Of a stretch of DNA of 64,000 nt, positions 11,290-24,419 are shown piece by piece. A model generated the notes under the pieces. It searched no databases. It saw only the letters and a program-made list of their open reading frames with translations, and was not told the origin of the DNA. The position numbers and the translations under genes were made by a program. The DNA is from Macrobrachium rosenbergii. Its lineage: Eukaryota; Arthropoda; Malacostraca; Decapoda; Palaemonidae. Numbering within the stretch: position 1 is the first letter of the stretch; every line of letters starts with the position of its first letter. The DNA is taken from positions 41,968,822-42,032,821 of the forward strand of contig NC_089782.1 of NCBI RefSeq assembly GCF_040412425.1, read 5' to 3'.

Positions 11290-12944
11290 TCTTGCTCTTA
11301 ACCATGACATTACCGGTCGCCACAGACCGTTAAGGTCTGTTAAAAGTTTAAATAACACTTCAGTTTTTTTTTTAATCTTACATAAGTCATTCTTTTTTAT
11401 ATGGGTTTAGGGCTGACGTAAGATTCCCCTTCCTACCCCTACGTACAATCAAACTTTGATGAGCTTTTATTCATCTTTGAAAACTTACCCTCAACCGAGA
11501 TAAAGAATTTCGGCAAGTCCTCATTATTGAAATTATATTTACTGGAAAGTATAAAAGTAAAAGTTTTGGTAAATTATATCGAGTGCAAAGGCTAACTGCA
11601 CAAGTTATCGAACATATAGTATTTAGGCCATGGGCCAAGCACTGGGACCTGTGAGGTCATTCGGCGCTGAAAGGAAATTGAGAGCAAAGAAGTCTGAAAG
11701 GTTTAACAGGAGGAAAACCGCGCAGTTGCACTAAGAATCAATAGTTAGGAGAGGGTGGAAAGTAAGATGGAAGAAGGAGAATATGAACGGAGGTACAGTA
11801 ATAGGAATGAAAGAGGTTGCAGCTAGGGACCGAAGGGACGCTGCAAAGAACCTTCAGTAATGCCTACAGTGCACCGCGTGATGTGTGAAGAGTCATCAAG
11901 CACAAGTGATATTCTAGATGCATTCAAACAAAAAGAAAATCAAACGCAACTCGTGATTTAGACTGAATTCCACAATTAGTCTTCTCACTGACGATAAAAT
12001 TGAATGTAAAGTCATTTCATTCTTTAGATTCAAATAGTAACGGTTTTTTTGTCCCATGATAAAAGTGTTCCCAGTTTTCCCGCCATCTTGACGCAAAACT
12101 GCAACACAGCCAAAAGTGTCTTTGCGAAAACTCGATTTTACGCTTGCATAACAAAGACGTTGGTTAATTATTGTAAATTGCTGAGGCAAAATGCTAAGAC
12201 ATGACAGGACACGCTCCTGTAGCACAGCCATAAGCCATCAGTGGTAGCTCGGTCTAAGTCACTCGAACGCACATAGGCCTATACCATGTTGTAAACCTTC
12301 TGATGAATGTTGTCCTGCATTCCGTCGCCATGGAATTTTTAGAGAATAATAAGACGGTCAATGCGGAAATAACTCTTCAATCTTTCTGTCAATGTACAGT
12401 AACTGGTTCTTGAAATTTCCCCGAGTGTGATAAGGTAGTCCAGTTTTCTTAGGCGGTATCACAAGAACATATTTCATGTCATCTTTTACTGTCATACAGG
12501 AAAGCTTTGAACAGTAACTATGTTGGTATATACTAAAGTCGTGCATTTCCGCTAAGGTAACATCACAAAACCACGAACATATGCAACTCTCTCTCTCTCT
12601 CTCACGAATTTTGTAGTTGTGCATAAAAGTTGACAGCAAATCGTTTTGCTAGTGAACAGTTGCGCAACTTAGGCCATGCCTTTAGTAATTTATTTTCAAA
12701 TAGCGTCAGTCATTCAGTACTTACCTGAGGCAGGTGAAGATCAGGATTGATAATGTGACACAGGTGAGCTTTGGGCCTGGATATGCACCAACAGGAGAAT
12801 GGTTCGATAGCTCTTCCAACTTCCGCGAGTCTACATATTGTAGGAAATGCTAACCTGGAGAAAGTGAAGATAAATTTCGTTCAATAAATAAAAAAAATGA
12901 AAAATAAAAGGAAAGCCTGTGCGAGCAATGGCTTCGAACACTGT

Positions 12945-12994
<50 letters not shown>

Positions 12995-13273
12995 AGTAGA
13001 CTCATGTTAATGCAAACACTACATATGGATCTCAAAGCTTTGTTGATGATCGTTAATAGCTATATTTAATTCGATTGGCCAAAATGGCGCAACTCACCCG
13101 TCAGAAATTTGTGCGTTGTTTGGCGTACTAAGTCCACAAAGCATCAAAAACACGAAGATTGTTGTGTCTGTTAAAAAAAAAAAAAAGCGGAAAAATAGAA
13201 TTATCAATTATTCTGTCAATCATTTTTATACCAATGTTTACCAGCTGAATTAGTTTCACAAGGCTGCAAGAGC

Positions 13274-13359
<86 letters not shown>

Positions 13360-13655
13360 GTGTGTGTGTATGCATGTATGTATGTATAGATAGATAGTTC
13401 TGGCTTGACTGACTTCCGTTTAAATCAATTAAAAATTTTTATTTTTTCATTTTCACATTTGTCATAAAAATTTCCATTATCATATTACATCCTTGCTTAA
13501 AGTCAAGTTTTTGCCAGTTTATCAAAAACTTAAATAACTGTAATTGACAAGAATTTTTAAGTTATGATTATTACAATACTATCACTCCCATGTGAAATAG
13601 AAAGTGTTAGTTTAGCCCCACAGTAGCAACCTAACATTTTAGTACCTGTCGCCAT
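10306..13655 (-). CDS. Unrecognised Cys-rich, N-glycosylated single-pass membrane protein (4 exons)
   Basis: The coding exons, joined here from splice signals, are 13646-13655, 13098-13167, 12725-12854 and 10306-11160. Every junction has GT/AG ends, and the phases fit (10, 70, 130 and 855 nt), giving 354 residues. Residues 5-17 are hydrophobic and followed by TPNNAQ, a likely signal peptide. Residues about 33-120 hold eight cysteines (including CWC and ACC), enough for four disulfides. About eleven Asn-X-Ser/Thr sites follow, densest near residues 94-110. A dibasic SKRS lies in the middle. One membrane helix spans about residues 308-333, and a 20-residue tail contains CFIC. This suggests a type I surface protein. 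I recognise no family. The final ten codons come from a minisatellite. Exon 4 alone is a long open frame. A 5' untranslated exon may precede, with a possible acceptor near 13680. Structure confidence is good; function is unknown. Confidence 0.8.
11226..11287. repeat. (CT)n microsatellite inside intron 3
   Basis: About 31 CT units lie 66-127 bases upstream of the exon-4 acceptor of the minus-strand gene, so the transcript carries a GA-rich tract there. It extends exon 4's frame artificially upstream as Arg-Glu repeats, which are not part of the protein. Confidence 0.95.
11618..11885 (+). repeat. Dispersed ~270-bp repeat, SINE-like
   Basis: The body runs from GGCCATGGGCCAAGCACTGG through AGGAATGAAAGAGGTTGCAG to a GCACCGCG-type end. 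Related copies lie at 20985-21255 (minus) and 62560-62800 (plus), so it is interspersed. It lies within intron 3 of the minus-strand gene. It has no ORF. I did not find clear RNA polymerase III A and B boxes, so the class is uncertain. Confidence 0.72.
11886..12724 (-). other. Rest of intron 3 of the membrane-protein gene
   Basis: The interval from the dispersed repeat to the exon-3 donor (GTAAGTAC, read on the minus strand). Two ORFs of about 100 codons (11914-12231 and 12358-12639, minus) have no domain and sit inside the predicted intron, so I treat them as chance. Confidence 0.55.
12950..12991. repeat. (CT)n microsatellite in intron 2
   Basis: About 21 CT units between exons 2 and 3 of the minus-strand membrane-protein gene. 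Confidence 0.95.
13276..13397. repeat. (TA)n-(TG)n-(TATG)n microsatellite in intron 1
   Basis: About 80 bases of TA followed by TG, TATG and GATA repeats, between exons 1 and 2 of the minus-strand gene. Confidence 0.94.
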
Positions 13656-14067
13656 TTCAAAGAAAACGTGAATTAATTTTTCTACAGAAAATCAAGACCA
13701 AGAGGAATTTTACCTAGACTCTAGCATTCTTTCTGTAAACTAGTATGCCACGTAGAAATGTCATATTTGATACTGAAATTTTAGCTTTGGTGGGTTAATT
13801 TAGCTTCTAAACGATTTAATCATAAATAATAATGATATTTTGAATTAATAGTTTCTCGCTGAAAGAGGACAAACTTAGTGAATTGATGACAAGGTTAGAG
13901 TTTGTCCATCTGTCATCGAATATAAAAACAACTACTCAAATCATTACGCAAATATTCATATATTGACACTTTCTTTCGATGTAAATTCATTCATAGAACA
14001 ATGCAAGCTTCATGAATAAGAATCTCCTTGATTGGACAAAAGACAATGAGATTTAGCTTTCGATTTG
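13656..14067 (-). other. Upstream region of the membrane-protein gene
   Basis: This should hold the 5' untranslated sequence and promoter of the minus-strand gene whose ATG is at 13653-13655. A possible acceptor (TTTTCTGTAG, read on the minus strand) lies near 13680, hinting at a separate untranslated first exon. No TATA box or initiator is convincing. Confidence 0.35.
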
Positions 14068-14069
14068 GC

Positions 14070-14765
14070 CTTTTGCCAGAGGCTGCTTCCGTCAAAAAAA
14101 AAAGTTTTCCTGAGGCTAGAGGATGGAAGGCAGTTGGGGGGGCTGCTGGGAGTTCCCTGGCCCTGGAATATGAAACAAACACCGAACTGGAACTGAGCTA
14201 AGACCTGGACCAGACCCAGAGGCTAGAGGATGGAAGGCAGTTGGGGGACTGCTGGGAGTTCCCTGGCCCTGGAATGTGAAACAAACACCGAACTGGAACT
14301 GAGCTAAGACCTGGACCAGACCCAGAGGCTAGAGGATGGAAGGATGGCCCTGGAATATGAAACAAACCGAACTGGAACTGAGTTAAGACCTGGACCAGAC
14401 CCAGAGGCTAGAGAGATGGAAGGCAGTTGGGGGACTGCTGGGAGTTCCTGGCCCTGGAATGTGAAACAAACACCGAACTGGAACTGAGCTAAGACCTGGA
14501 CCAGACCCAGAGGCTAGAGGATGGAAGGCAGTTGGGGGGCTGCTTGAAGTTCCCTGGCCCTGGAATGTGGACCAGAAGCCGAACTGGACCTGAGCTAAGA
14601 CCTGGACCGGAACGGGAGGCTAGAGGATGGAAGGCAGTTGGGCCTGCTGGAAGTTCCCTGGCCCTGGAATGTGGACAAAACACCGAACTGGACCTCAGCT
14701 AGGACCTGGAACTGAACCCAAGGCTAGAGGATGGAAGGTAGTTGGGGAGCTTCTAGAAGTTCCCT
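14070..14765. repeat. About 105-bp minisatellite, 6-7 copies
   Basis: Long tandem units beginning GAGGCTAGAGGATGGAAGGC, with internal CCCTGGCCCTGGAATGTGAA and ending ...CTGGACCAGACCCA. One copy (about 14330-14410) is shortened by an internal deletion. Copies at the 3' end are more diverged. Small minus-strand ORFs inside it encode repeated RARELPA-type peptides and are not genes. Confidence 0.93.
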
Positions 14766-14797
14766 GTGTGAGTGTGTGAGTGTGCATATATTTATTT

Positions 14798-14800
<3 letters not shown>

Positions 14801-14876
<76 letters not shown>

Positions 14877-14884
14877 ATATACAT
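14801..14884. repeat. (TA)n-(TG)n microsatellite
   Basis: About 60 bases of TA followed by TG repeats, immediately upstream of a tRNA-derived SINE head. Confidence 0.94.
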
Positions 14885-14890
14885 ATGTAA

Positions 14891-15358
14891 GGAGCCTCGA
14901 TGGCTCGGTTGGTAGAAGCAGCAACTCAGACTTCATAGAAGTCTATGGCGAGGGTTCAATCCCCGCAGCCGACCGGTCAGAGAGGTGGACACTTTGCTAT
15001 CCATGTAGACACCCGGGATTACGTATGTAATCAACGGATAGGTTTGCTGAAAGCAAATGGGTGTTACAGATTAATACACACATAAACAAAGCCACTCCAA
15101 CACCTTCAAAAACATAACAGACACCTCACACGTCTCGAACTGTCAACCTACTCACCCAGTTCTCCTCGCTGCTGGGAGAAAGGGAGCTGGGGATTTGGTA
15201 ACATGTGTACACATTCGCTACCGGGGTCTAAGCGATGTCAGGCAGGGCAGCCGATCGAGGCTACGGCCTACCCCACCGCCAAATCAAAGTCCTTCAAAGA
15301 AGGCATCGTGCTTACCCCATATAATAATGGGAAAAATGCACGTTAAAGACGAAGAATA
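14891..15358 (+). mobile_element. tRNA-derived SINE
   Basis: The 5' end resembles a tRNA gene. An A box (TGGCTCGGTTGGTAGAAGC, 14901-14919) and a B box (GGTTCAATCCC, 14953-14963) are spaced as in tRNA internal promoters, and the stretch ends near GCAGCCGACC. The tRNA-unrelated body continues about 380 bases to ATGCACGTTAAAGACGAAG and then meets a TA microsatellite, a typical SINE tail. It would be transcribed by RNA polymerase III and mobilised by a LINE. The extra base in the D-arm region and the poor acceptor stem argue against a functional tRNA. Confidence 0.85.
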
Positions 15359-15368
15359 TATACATATG

Positions 15369-15369
<1 letters not shown>

Positions 15370-15446
<77 letters not shown>
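15370..15446. repeat. (TA)n microsatellite at SINE 3' end
   Basis: About 75 bases of TA directly after the SINE body, probably grown from the AT-rich tail of the element. Confidence 0.93.
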
Positions 15447-15448
<2 letters not shown>

Positions 15449-15582
15449 AACATGCAACAAAAATGATGAAGCACATTTAAGTAACAGTGAAGATTTTGTG
15501 ATGTACGTTAGTTGGTCGGAGCCCGGAAGCCCACACCAGACTTCCTACTCCCGTTCACACCTTACCACACCTCCTGTCTGCC

Positions 15583-15856
15583 TTAGTGCAAGTGCCCGTC
15601 CTGACACAAACACTTAGTGCAAGTGCCCGTCCTGACACAAACACTTAGTGCAAGTGCCCGTCCTGACACAAACACTTAGTGCAAGTGCCCGTCCTAACAC
15701 AAACACTTAGTGCAAGTGCCCGTCCTGACACAAACACTTAGTGCAAGTCCCCATCCTGACACAAACACTTAGTGCAAGTGCTCGTTCTGACACAAACACT
15801 TAGTGCAAGTGTTCGTCCTGATACAAACACTTAGTGTAAGTCCTCGTTCTGACACA
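15583..15856. repeat. 31-bp minisatellite, about 9 copies
   Basis: Tandem copies of CTTAGTGCAAGTGCCCGTCC plus TGACACAAACA. The first five copies are nearly identical, and the last four carry substitutions (CCCCATCC, GCTCGTTC, GTTCGTCC). Units abut with no spacers, so this is not a CRISPR array. Confidence 0.95.
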
Positions 15857-17560
15857 AGCCAGTTTAATCAAAACCAAACAAAGCTTTTGTGATAAGAATG
15901 CATCCGGCATGAGTTGTAAACAACGAACAGTGTTGCCATAATAAATAGAAACCTTTACAAGAATTTTGAAAACGGGTATAATTAAATTACTAGACTTCAA
16001 ACATTAGGTATTTCCTAAATAAGAAACGACGTTCAACATATAAACTACTCGTATGTGTATTAGACAGCCTCATCACCACTGTAGGTTATAAATGATAGGA
16101 AACCTTACCCAATTAACCTTTATCCCATTAATGAATCTATATTACGCATCTCTCAAAGTTTGTAACACGTCTTACATTTTCCTTTAAAATCACTTACTGA
16201 TACCTTAGAATTCAAAGTATCATTGTGCTTCCCTTATCTTTTCTCGGAAACTGCTCTATATATCGTATTTTTATTCGACATGAACGAACCCAGTTTATAA
16301 GTCTAGGTCCTCCATTTCACCGTATAAAAGATTGCAAGTAATCCCCAGGTTTAATCGCGCATTCCCTGAAGACAGCTCGAAGAATTTTAGCTATGACTGT
16401 GCTGGTTTCATTCGTAAAATGAAATCTGGTCATTAACCCAGCCTGTCCTCGTTGCTGTTTTACACAGATTCCCACTCTCCCAACTTTTCTACGAAATACC
16501 ACTGTCCTCCTTCACACTTAAATCTTTATCCCTCTGAATTCCACCTTAAAAGCGAAATACTTTTCATCGGCTTTAAAGGTATCTTGTAGAGTTTTTTATT
16601 GTTTTTTTTTCTTCGGCCACATTATACACATTAAGTTGGCAATCCCGTGTGTATTTTTTTTTTTTTGTTTGTTTGTTTGTTTTTTTTTTACGGTTAGGAG
16701 ACCGAGATGGTCGTGCATCCTTGGTACTGGAAACAAGGTAATTTTTTCGTGATTTAAAAAGTTCGGTTTAGCAGTGCTTTTTTATACTGAATTTGGTTTA
16801 TCATGAATCGATATGATAAAATGGGCACTGGGTTCACTTATTACCAGTTGTATGAAAAATAAAATTCACGTCGATCATTGCGTAATGTCCCCTTCGGGAA
16901 ATACACCGAGGCATAGGCCTACTTCTATAAAAAGATTTTAACGTAAATTGTCTTGTTTTCAGGTGTATTAATTCCAGCAGCAAAATAAATGAGCTGAAGT
17001 GTTGCACAATGATGAAGAAATAAATAGTAACTTTAACTTGAAATTTTCAGTAACGTTTATTTTCAAGTATCCGTAACTTTGGCATAATTATATACAGTAG
17101 TGCTTGCTTTTGTAATCTGCTCTAACATTTTCCCGTTTTCCTATTCTTTCATCTTAATTCTGACATTATAAACTCCTTTTCCTTCAGGACTCCCATTCCC
17201 ACATACTTTTTTTATCTTTATTTTTTTTTATTAAGATGTCACCTCCCGTTATAATAATCAAGGCACAGCTGAATACATTTACCGTTCTCTCACTCACCCC
17301 CACCATTATTATCTTGACCGACGCTCAACCCTCCACCGATTTCGTCACTCTTTTTATTGTTACATTCTTCGGTGATGTTCTACAGATCAGAAATTGCCTA
17401 ATGCGAGTCCTTTCTTCTCTACTTCCTCTCGATAATTCCGCCTCTGGTTAAAAATCAATGGACGATAGTGAGAAATCATTCATCTTTCGCATCATATAAT
17501 TTTTAAATTTTTATGCTGTATAGCCTTTATATCCAGGTCCGAAGTTTGTCTAGATTTTAG
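15857..17560. other. Intergenic DNA
   Basis: No gene recognised. A T-rich low-complexity stretch with GTTT repeats lies at about 16650-16690. Small ORFs (15800-16000 and 16317-16502 minus, 17236-17451 plus) have no domain or splice support. Confidence 0.4.

Positions 17561-17561
<1 letters not shown>

Positions 17562-17644
<83 letters not shown>
17562..17644. repeat. (CT)n microsatellite
   Basis: About 41 CT units, uninterrupted. Confidence 0.96.
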
Positions 17645-17648
<4 letters not shown>

Positions 17649-17728
17649 GTTCGTCTGGCATTGGTCTTAATCATTTCGTTTTCTTTGTGGCACATACTTA
17701 TGTTCAGAACGTCACGCAGGAAAGCCTA

Positions 17729-17730
<2 letters not shown>

Positions 17731-17797
<67 letters not shown>
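17731..17797. repeat. (TA)n microsatellite
   Basis: About 33 TA units, followed by a TATACATA-type degenerate zone and a short GA repeat near 17848-17866. Confidence 0.95.
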
Positions 17798-17799
<2 letters not shown>

Positions 17800-17869
17800 T
17801 ACGTATATAATATATACATATATAATGTATGTGTGTGTAGGTGTGTAGAGAGAGAGAGAGAGAGAGCGT

Positions 17870-20055
17870 GTGTCACTCTAGACATCCTGCTTTTAAACAT
17901 AGGGCACTGTTGAATTTTACCAGATGATTTCAACTGTATGAATCACTAATTACCAACTAATTCAGATTGAGTCCCCACTTACTTACTTGGTATGCACTCA
18001 AGACTAAATCGAAACAGAATCTTTAATCGCCTTAATGATTTAGTGGTGAAACATTAGCTTTGTTTCACGGGTATGGCTATGGGTTCGGGCACGGGAGCGT
18101 AAACTGACATCGTTATTGTTATATTATTTCATGATATTCTAGAACACTCAACAGTTGAGGAAGAAAGTGTAAAAAATAAAGCGCTCAGGAGATCGTGAGA
18201 ATTCGTACTAACGCATTATGCTTAGTGCTGTTAGCTTCAGTGTAATATTTTATGATGTCAGTTAATATTTTTGCCTCATTAGTTGAATCATTAACGTACT
18301 TTACACTTAAGAAACATACCTTGCCGAGATGCTCCTATAGTCGTCAGAGATTTCCTTAATAAGTTCATATCTGTATAGAGTATTTGTATAACACCTGAAT
18401 ATAAAAAAGATACTGAAAAAGCTATGTAGATGACTGCAGACAACCGAAGTTCCCTATTGTAGCACAGATATGACCCAGAGGGAACCTTCCTCCTAGCGCA
18501 CCGATATAGGACTGCTCGATTTATGGCTCGAAATCGAATAAATCTCTTTGCCAGCGCCCTTTGGTCGACGGCAGGAGGAGGAGGAGCTACTGTAGGACGA
18601 GTGACCTCCCGGAGAGGTCAGGGGGGACTTGTACTGTGAAACGAACCGCCACTTAAGCTGTCATTTCTCGGTGCAATCAACGTGTTATCCCGAATGCTCG
18701 TCGTATTGAAATTCTCAGAAATTACCTGGGCCACGATAGCTTTGGGATTTAGATCATTAGAAAGTTTTTTTCTATTTATTTGTATCTCTTTTGTTGTCCC
18801 GTCGACTTGCTCGTCCGATTACCTCCCTGGAAGTAGGCAATCTTTATTATCAAAGTTGACATTGGAATGTTACGGTAGTTACATGCAAGCAAGAAATTAC
18901 CAGTGTGTTGGATATTTGCTTCAGTTTTACCCTGCAATAAATTAAGGAAGATGTGTTAATCAGAGACGAAAGTACTTGGCACTCTGTCGTTTCTTTTTAA
19001 ACTTTGACTGTGGCTTCAGCTGATAAATTACGAAATATTTGTGATTATTTAGTACTAGTAGTCGTAATATTCTAGTGCCCTAATATCCTCTGGACAGAAA
19101 CTTTCCAAAACTCTGATAGACATTTGACTAATGGTAATGTCTTTCTTCGCTGATAGATATTTGACTAATGGTAATGTCTTTCCTCGGTTTTTTAAAGAGA
19201 GACATTTCCTCTTTCGAAGATGTCTCAGTGACTCAGCAACGCCCTCAAGGGTCGGAGCAATCATTGCTGTATGTCACCTGATCTTTTAAAGTCTTCTCCT
19301 TTCTTTCTGCTACTTTCTTTCTTATAATTTGGCTCGAGTGCTTGCCAACGGAAGGAAATTCCCTAAAAATAGCGTACCGTTTACTCTCTTCATGAATGAA
19401 TAAGTAATGAACAAGTAGGCTTAAATTGGGTTAACGCTGGCTCCGGGCATTGGTGTGTCGATGGGGTTTTCGTATAGTCTTGGACGGTTTGACGGACAAT
19501 TACATTTGATGGTCTGTTCTTATTGAAATAATCTCCAATTTGCTAAAAAAAAAAAAAAAAAAACAGCCGTTATACTAAATAACAAAAGCAATTGAAACAA
19601 CAATAGAGAGAAAAAAAAAAAAGAAATGGACGATTTCAACAACATGAGATTTCTTGTCCGGAAGTAGCGCATGCGTATACGCCATACTTGGCCTAATTTT
19701 TGTTTAAATCATAAGGTACGGAGAAATATTTTCATTGGTTTGCGACCACGTACGCATTAACATACGCACACTGAGTGAAATGCCATTCATTGAACTTACA
19801 TGTGACAATTTAAACTTGGATTCCAAAGTGAATAGTGTTAAGAGAATCTTCAGATTGAAATATAACTAAAGCATTCATGAGCTTGATTATCATTTTAATA
19901 AATAGTGAGGGTTTCCAAACCACTGATTTAATTATCTAAAACTCTCATAGGCCTGGCCAGTGGCTCTTGAAGTGTTTTAAAGTCCCTGAAAAAATTAAGA
20001 ATTATCTTAAATTTCTTTTGTGTAGCAGATCAAGTTTTCGTGAATGAAACGGCCA
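17870..20055. other. Intergenic DNA, one GC-rich patch and one tandem duplication
   Basis: No gene recognised. A GC-rich, purine-rich patch at about 18540-18640 (with GGAGGAGGAGGAG) stands out and could be regulatory, without proof. A direct duplication of about 38 bases (TTTGACTAATGGTAATGTCTTTC) lies at about 19120-19182. Poly(A) runs occur near 19545 and 19610. Confidence 0.4.
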
Positions 20056-20056
<1 letters not shown>

Positions 20057-20109
<53 letters not shown>

Positions 20110-20110
20110 C
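20057..20110. repeat. (ATT)n microsatellite
   Basis: About 18 ATT triplets. They read as poly-Asn on the minus strand and produce a false ORF. Confidence 0.95.
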
Positions 20111-20177
20111 TTTCAAAAGATGAACCCTATTCATAAGGAACAAGTCCACAGGGGCCACTGACTTGAAATTCAAGCTT

Positions 20178-20461
20178 CCAAAGTAAGTATATCTTAGTTT
20201 AAACCAGACCACTGAGCTGATTAACAGCTCTCCTAGGGCTGGCCCGAAGGATTAGATTTATTTTACGTGGCTAAGAACCAATTGGTTACTTAGCAACGGG
20301 ACCTACAGCTTATTGTGGAATCCGAACCACTTTATGAGGAGAAGTAAATTTGTATCACCAGAAATAAATTCCTCTAATTCTTCATTGGCCGGTCGGAGAG
20401 TCGAACGCGGGGCCAACAGCGTGCTAGCAGAGAGTTCTACCCACCCCTCCAACGAGGAACT
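20178..20461 (-). mobile_element. tRNA-derived SINE, second family
   Basis: Read on the minus strand it starts AGTTCCTCGTTGGAGGGGTG, with an A-box-like TGGAGGGGTGGGTAGAA and a B-box-like GCGTTCGACTCTC (20396-20408). The tRNA-unrelated body contains CAATTGGTTCTTAGCCACG and ends CTGGTTTAAACTAAGATATA. Head, body and AT-rich tail are those of a tRNA-derived SINE. The head differs from the SINE at 14891, so this is a separate family or subfamily. I associate this end sequence with decapod genomes from general knowledge only. Confidence 0.82.
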
Positions 20462-20984
20462 AAGCTTCCAAAGAATCTGATGTTCGTTCGAAAGACGTAA
20501 CAGATTGTCTTTGGAAATACAGAGAGAGGAGATCAGCTGTTAAAAAAACAGATAAATGAACACACTAATAAGTAAATAAAAATGTAAGTAAAATAAAAAT
20601 GCAATTCAAATATTAGAATACAAGTTGAATTGTATTAGGGTATTAATGCCTTGTATTATGGCTAAAGGATGCTGGATTTGATACATTGCAACTCCTTGAA
20701 AGCTTGATAACTGAAAAAAATTAAAAAAATTGGAACTTGAAGATTCTTACAAGATTTCTTTCTAGGGTTTGTTTCCGAGACTTCACGCGAGTTGTTGGAT
20801 GAAATGGGGCTAATCTGTAGAGATCATGTGACATATTTTTGTTCAGCAAAGCTGATTTATCCCAATCTGACTTTATTTCATTATCTTCTGCTTTGAAAAA
20901 TAAGAACCTTGACCAATTATAGGGGTTTATTGCTGTTAGTGGGCCTCAGGCTGTGTACTGTTTGCATTACAAAATTGTATTTGC

Positions 20985-21255
20985 AGGGCCCCTTCGGCCC
21001 CTAGCTGCAGCCATTTTTCAGCCTTTTATTTTACATTCATTCCTGCTTCTTTTCTTCCATCTCGCTGTCCAACCTCTTTGACTATTACTTCTTAGACAAA
21101 TGTGGGCTTTTCTCCCAGTTTCACCTTTGGATCCTTGTACTTCATCTCATTTATTTTCTGGATCTCTTCACCTTTCAGCTCAACCATTCCAACCCACTCT
21201 TAAGTGATGAAGGCTGAAAGCGCCCCCGGTGTTTGGCTTTATAGCTTAAATTTTA
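20985..21255 (-). repeat. Dispersed repeat, diverged copy
   Basis: On the minus strand it shares CGAGATGGAAGAAAAGAAGC, GGCTGCAGCTAGGGGCCGAA and a GGGGCC...CTGCA end with the repeats at 11618 and 62560. The left half is more diverged. No coding content. Confidence 0.65.
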
Positions 21256-21466
21256 TGAGTCACTCATTCATTCGTGGTTCCCGGAAAGGAAAGTTGTGTG
21301 AGGTATCTTTTTTTTCCTATTTTCATAGTTTATTTGTTTTCATAAGGCTCCAGAATTCTATTTCTTATATATAACAACTGTTTCCATACAATGGTCATCG
21401 ACATCTGGGTCTTCATTGTCCTCATGAAACTTAAGAGTTAACGAAAATTCGTCCTGAGGTTCCCCC

Positions 21467-23600
<2,134 letters not shown>

Positions 23601-23622
23601 GTGAAAGGTCCGGAGCTCTACC

Positions 23623-23633
23623 GTGATTCAGCA
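23623..23633 (-). promoter_or_regulatory. MARE/ARE-like motif
   Basis: On the minus strand the site reads TGCTGAATCAC. It matches the TGCTGA half and the TCA core of the Maf recognition element TGCTGA(G/C)TCAGCA, but not the distal GCA. It lies about 215 bases upstream of a candidate small-Maf start. Small Maf genes are known to be regulated through such sites in vertebrates. The match could be chance. Confidence 0.25.
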
Positions 23634-23847
23634 GAAAAGATATTAGCCACTGACGCCATATTATCTGCTTTTACTTCCAGCTTGTTCTGCCTGAAATGGA
23701 AAGAAGACATTCCAAGGTATGGAAAATAACTTGTGACTGTAGCTTTTTATTATTATGAGGTTATAATCTGAGCTAGCCCACGAGTTTCCGGGGATAAATT
23801 TGACGGAAAGGAAATCTTTTAGCAATTTGATTAAACAGCCGTATGAA

Positions 23848-23859
23848 ATGGACATGACG
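23848..23859 (+). other. Candidate first coding exon of small Maf (favoured of two)
   Basis: ATGGACATGACG is followed directly by a consensus donor, GTAAGT. The ATG has G at -3 and G at +4, a strong context. The exon would end in phase 0, as the 52464 exon requires, giving M-D-M-T before the conserved part. It lies just upstream of the change to CpG-poor DNA. Against it: an out-of-frame ATG at 23843 overlaps, and the intron would be about 28.6 kb. Confidence 0.25.
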
Positions 23860-24389
23860 GTAAGTAGGTTATGGTCATTACTTCTCTGTTATTAATGATA
23901 AGTGTGGTTTCATATTGTTTTAGTGTAGTTTATGTATAGGCTAAGCCGTAGGGCTACGGTAGGTTAGGCTAAATCCCCTTATGTAATGGTAGGTTATTAG
24001 TGATTCTCAAATTCCTAACTAAATACATGAACCATGTATTGTCTTAGTGGTTGTCTTGTGGTTTATGACTTTTTAACCCTTACTGTTGTTTTCGTAGCCC
24101 TATTAGAGTATCCCATATCCAATAGGTAACCTTCAGGATAGGAACCGTATGGGATGGACCCACCAGGGTCTTTGGGTGGGTGAAACCTAAAACGAGTTTA
24201 GCACGCCTGTCAGAAAGGTAGAACTGTGTAAATCGATACGTATTTAGTAAAAAAAAAGGTAGAACTGAGTAGTAGCTCCGCACAGACTGTATGGAACAGT
24301 TCCGCAAATACGAGGAACATTAGGGAGCCATATGTTCAAGAAGGGATTGGCTAAGGAAGTCTGTTATTAAAGGAACCATACTAACCTAA

Positions 24390-24416
24390 TGTACCCTAAC
24401 CTAACCTAACAGGCCG
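24390..24416. repeat. Short telomere-like CCTAA stretch
   Basis: Consecutive CCTAA units on the plus strand (TTAGG on the minus) match the arthropod telomere repeat for about three units. This is too short to distinguish a fossil telomeric insertion from chance. Confidence 0.3.
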
Positions 24417-24419
24417 TGT

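Noticed and set aside
11146..11358. N-terminal extension of the membrane-protein exon (Met at 11358)
   Set aside because: It reads through a GA microsatellite and a clear TTTTTTTTCAG acceptor at the 11160 boundary. Upstream exons in phase supply the real N-terminus.
11914..12639. Two ~100-codon minus-strand ORFs
   Set aside because: They lie inside intron 3 of the minus-strand gene and have no domain or splice continuity.
14891..14975. Functional tRNA gene
   Set aside because: A and B boxes are present, but the acceptor stem does not pair convincingly, the D-arm is irregular, and a long non-tRNA body follows, so it is a SINE head.
15583..15856. CRISPR-like array of 31-bp direct repeats
   Set aside because: Units abut with no unique spacers, copies decay gradually, and the DNA is eukaryotic. 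It is a minisatellite.
18540..18690. CpG-island promoter
   Set aside because: The patch is GC- and purine-rich but short, with no initiator, TATA or linked exon that I can show.
24390..24416. Interstitial telomere
   Set aside because: Only about three CCTAA units, so chance cannot be excluded.
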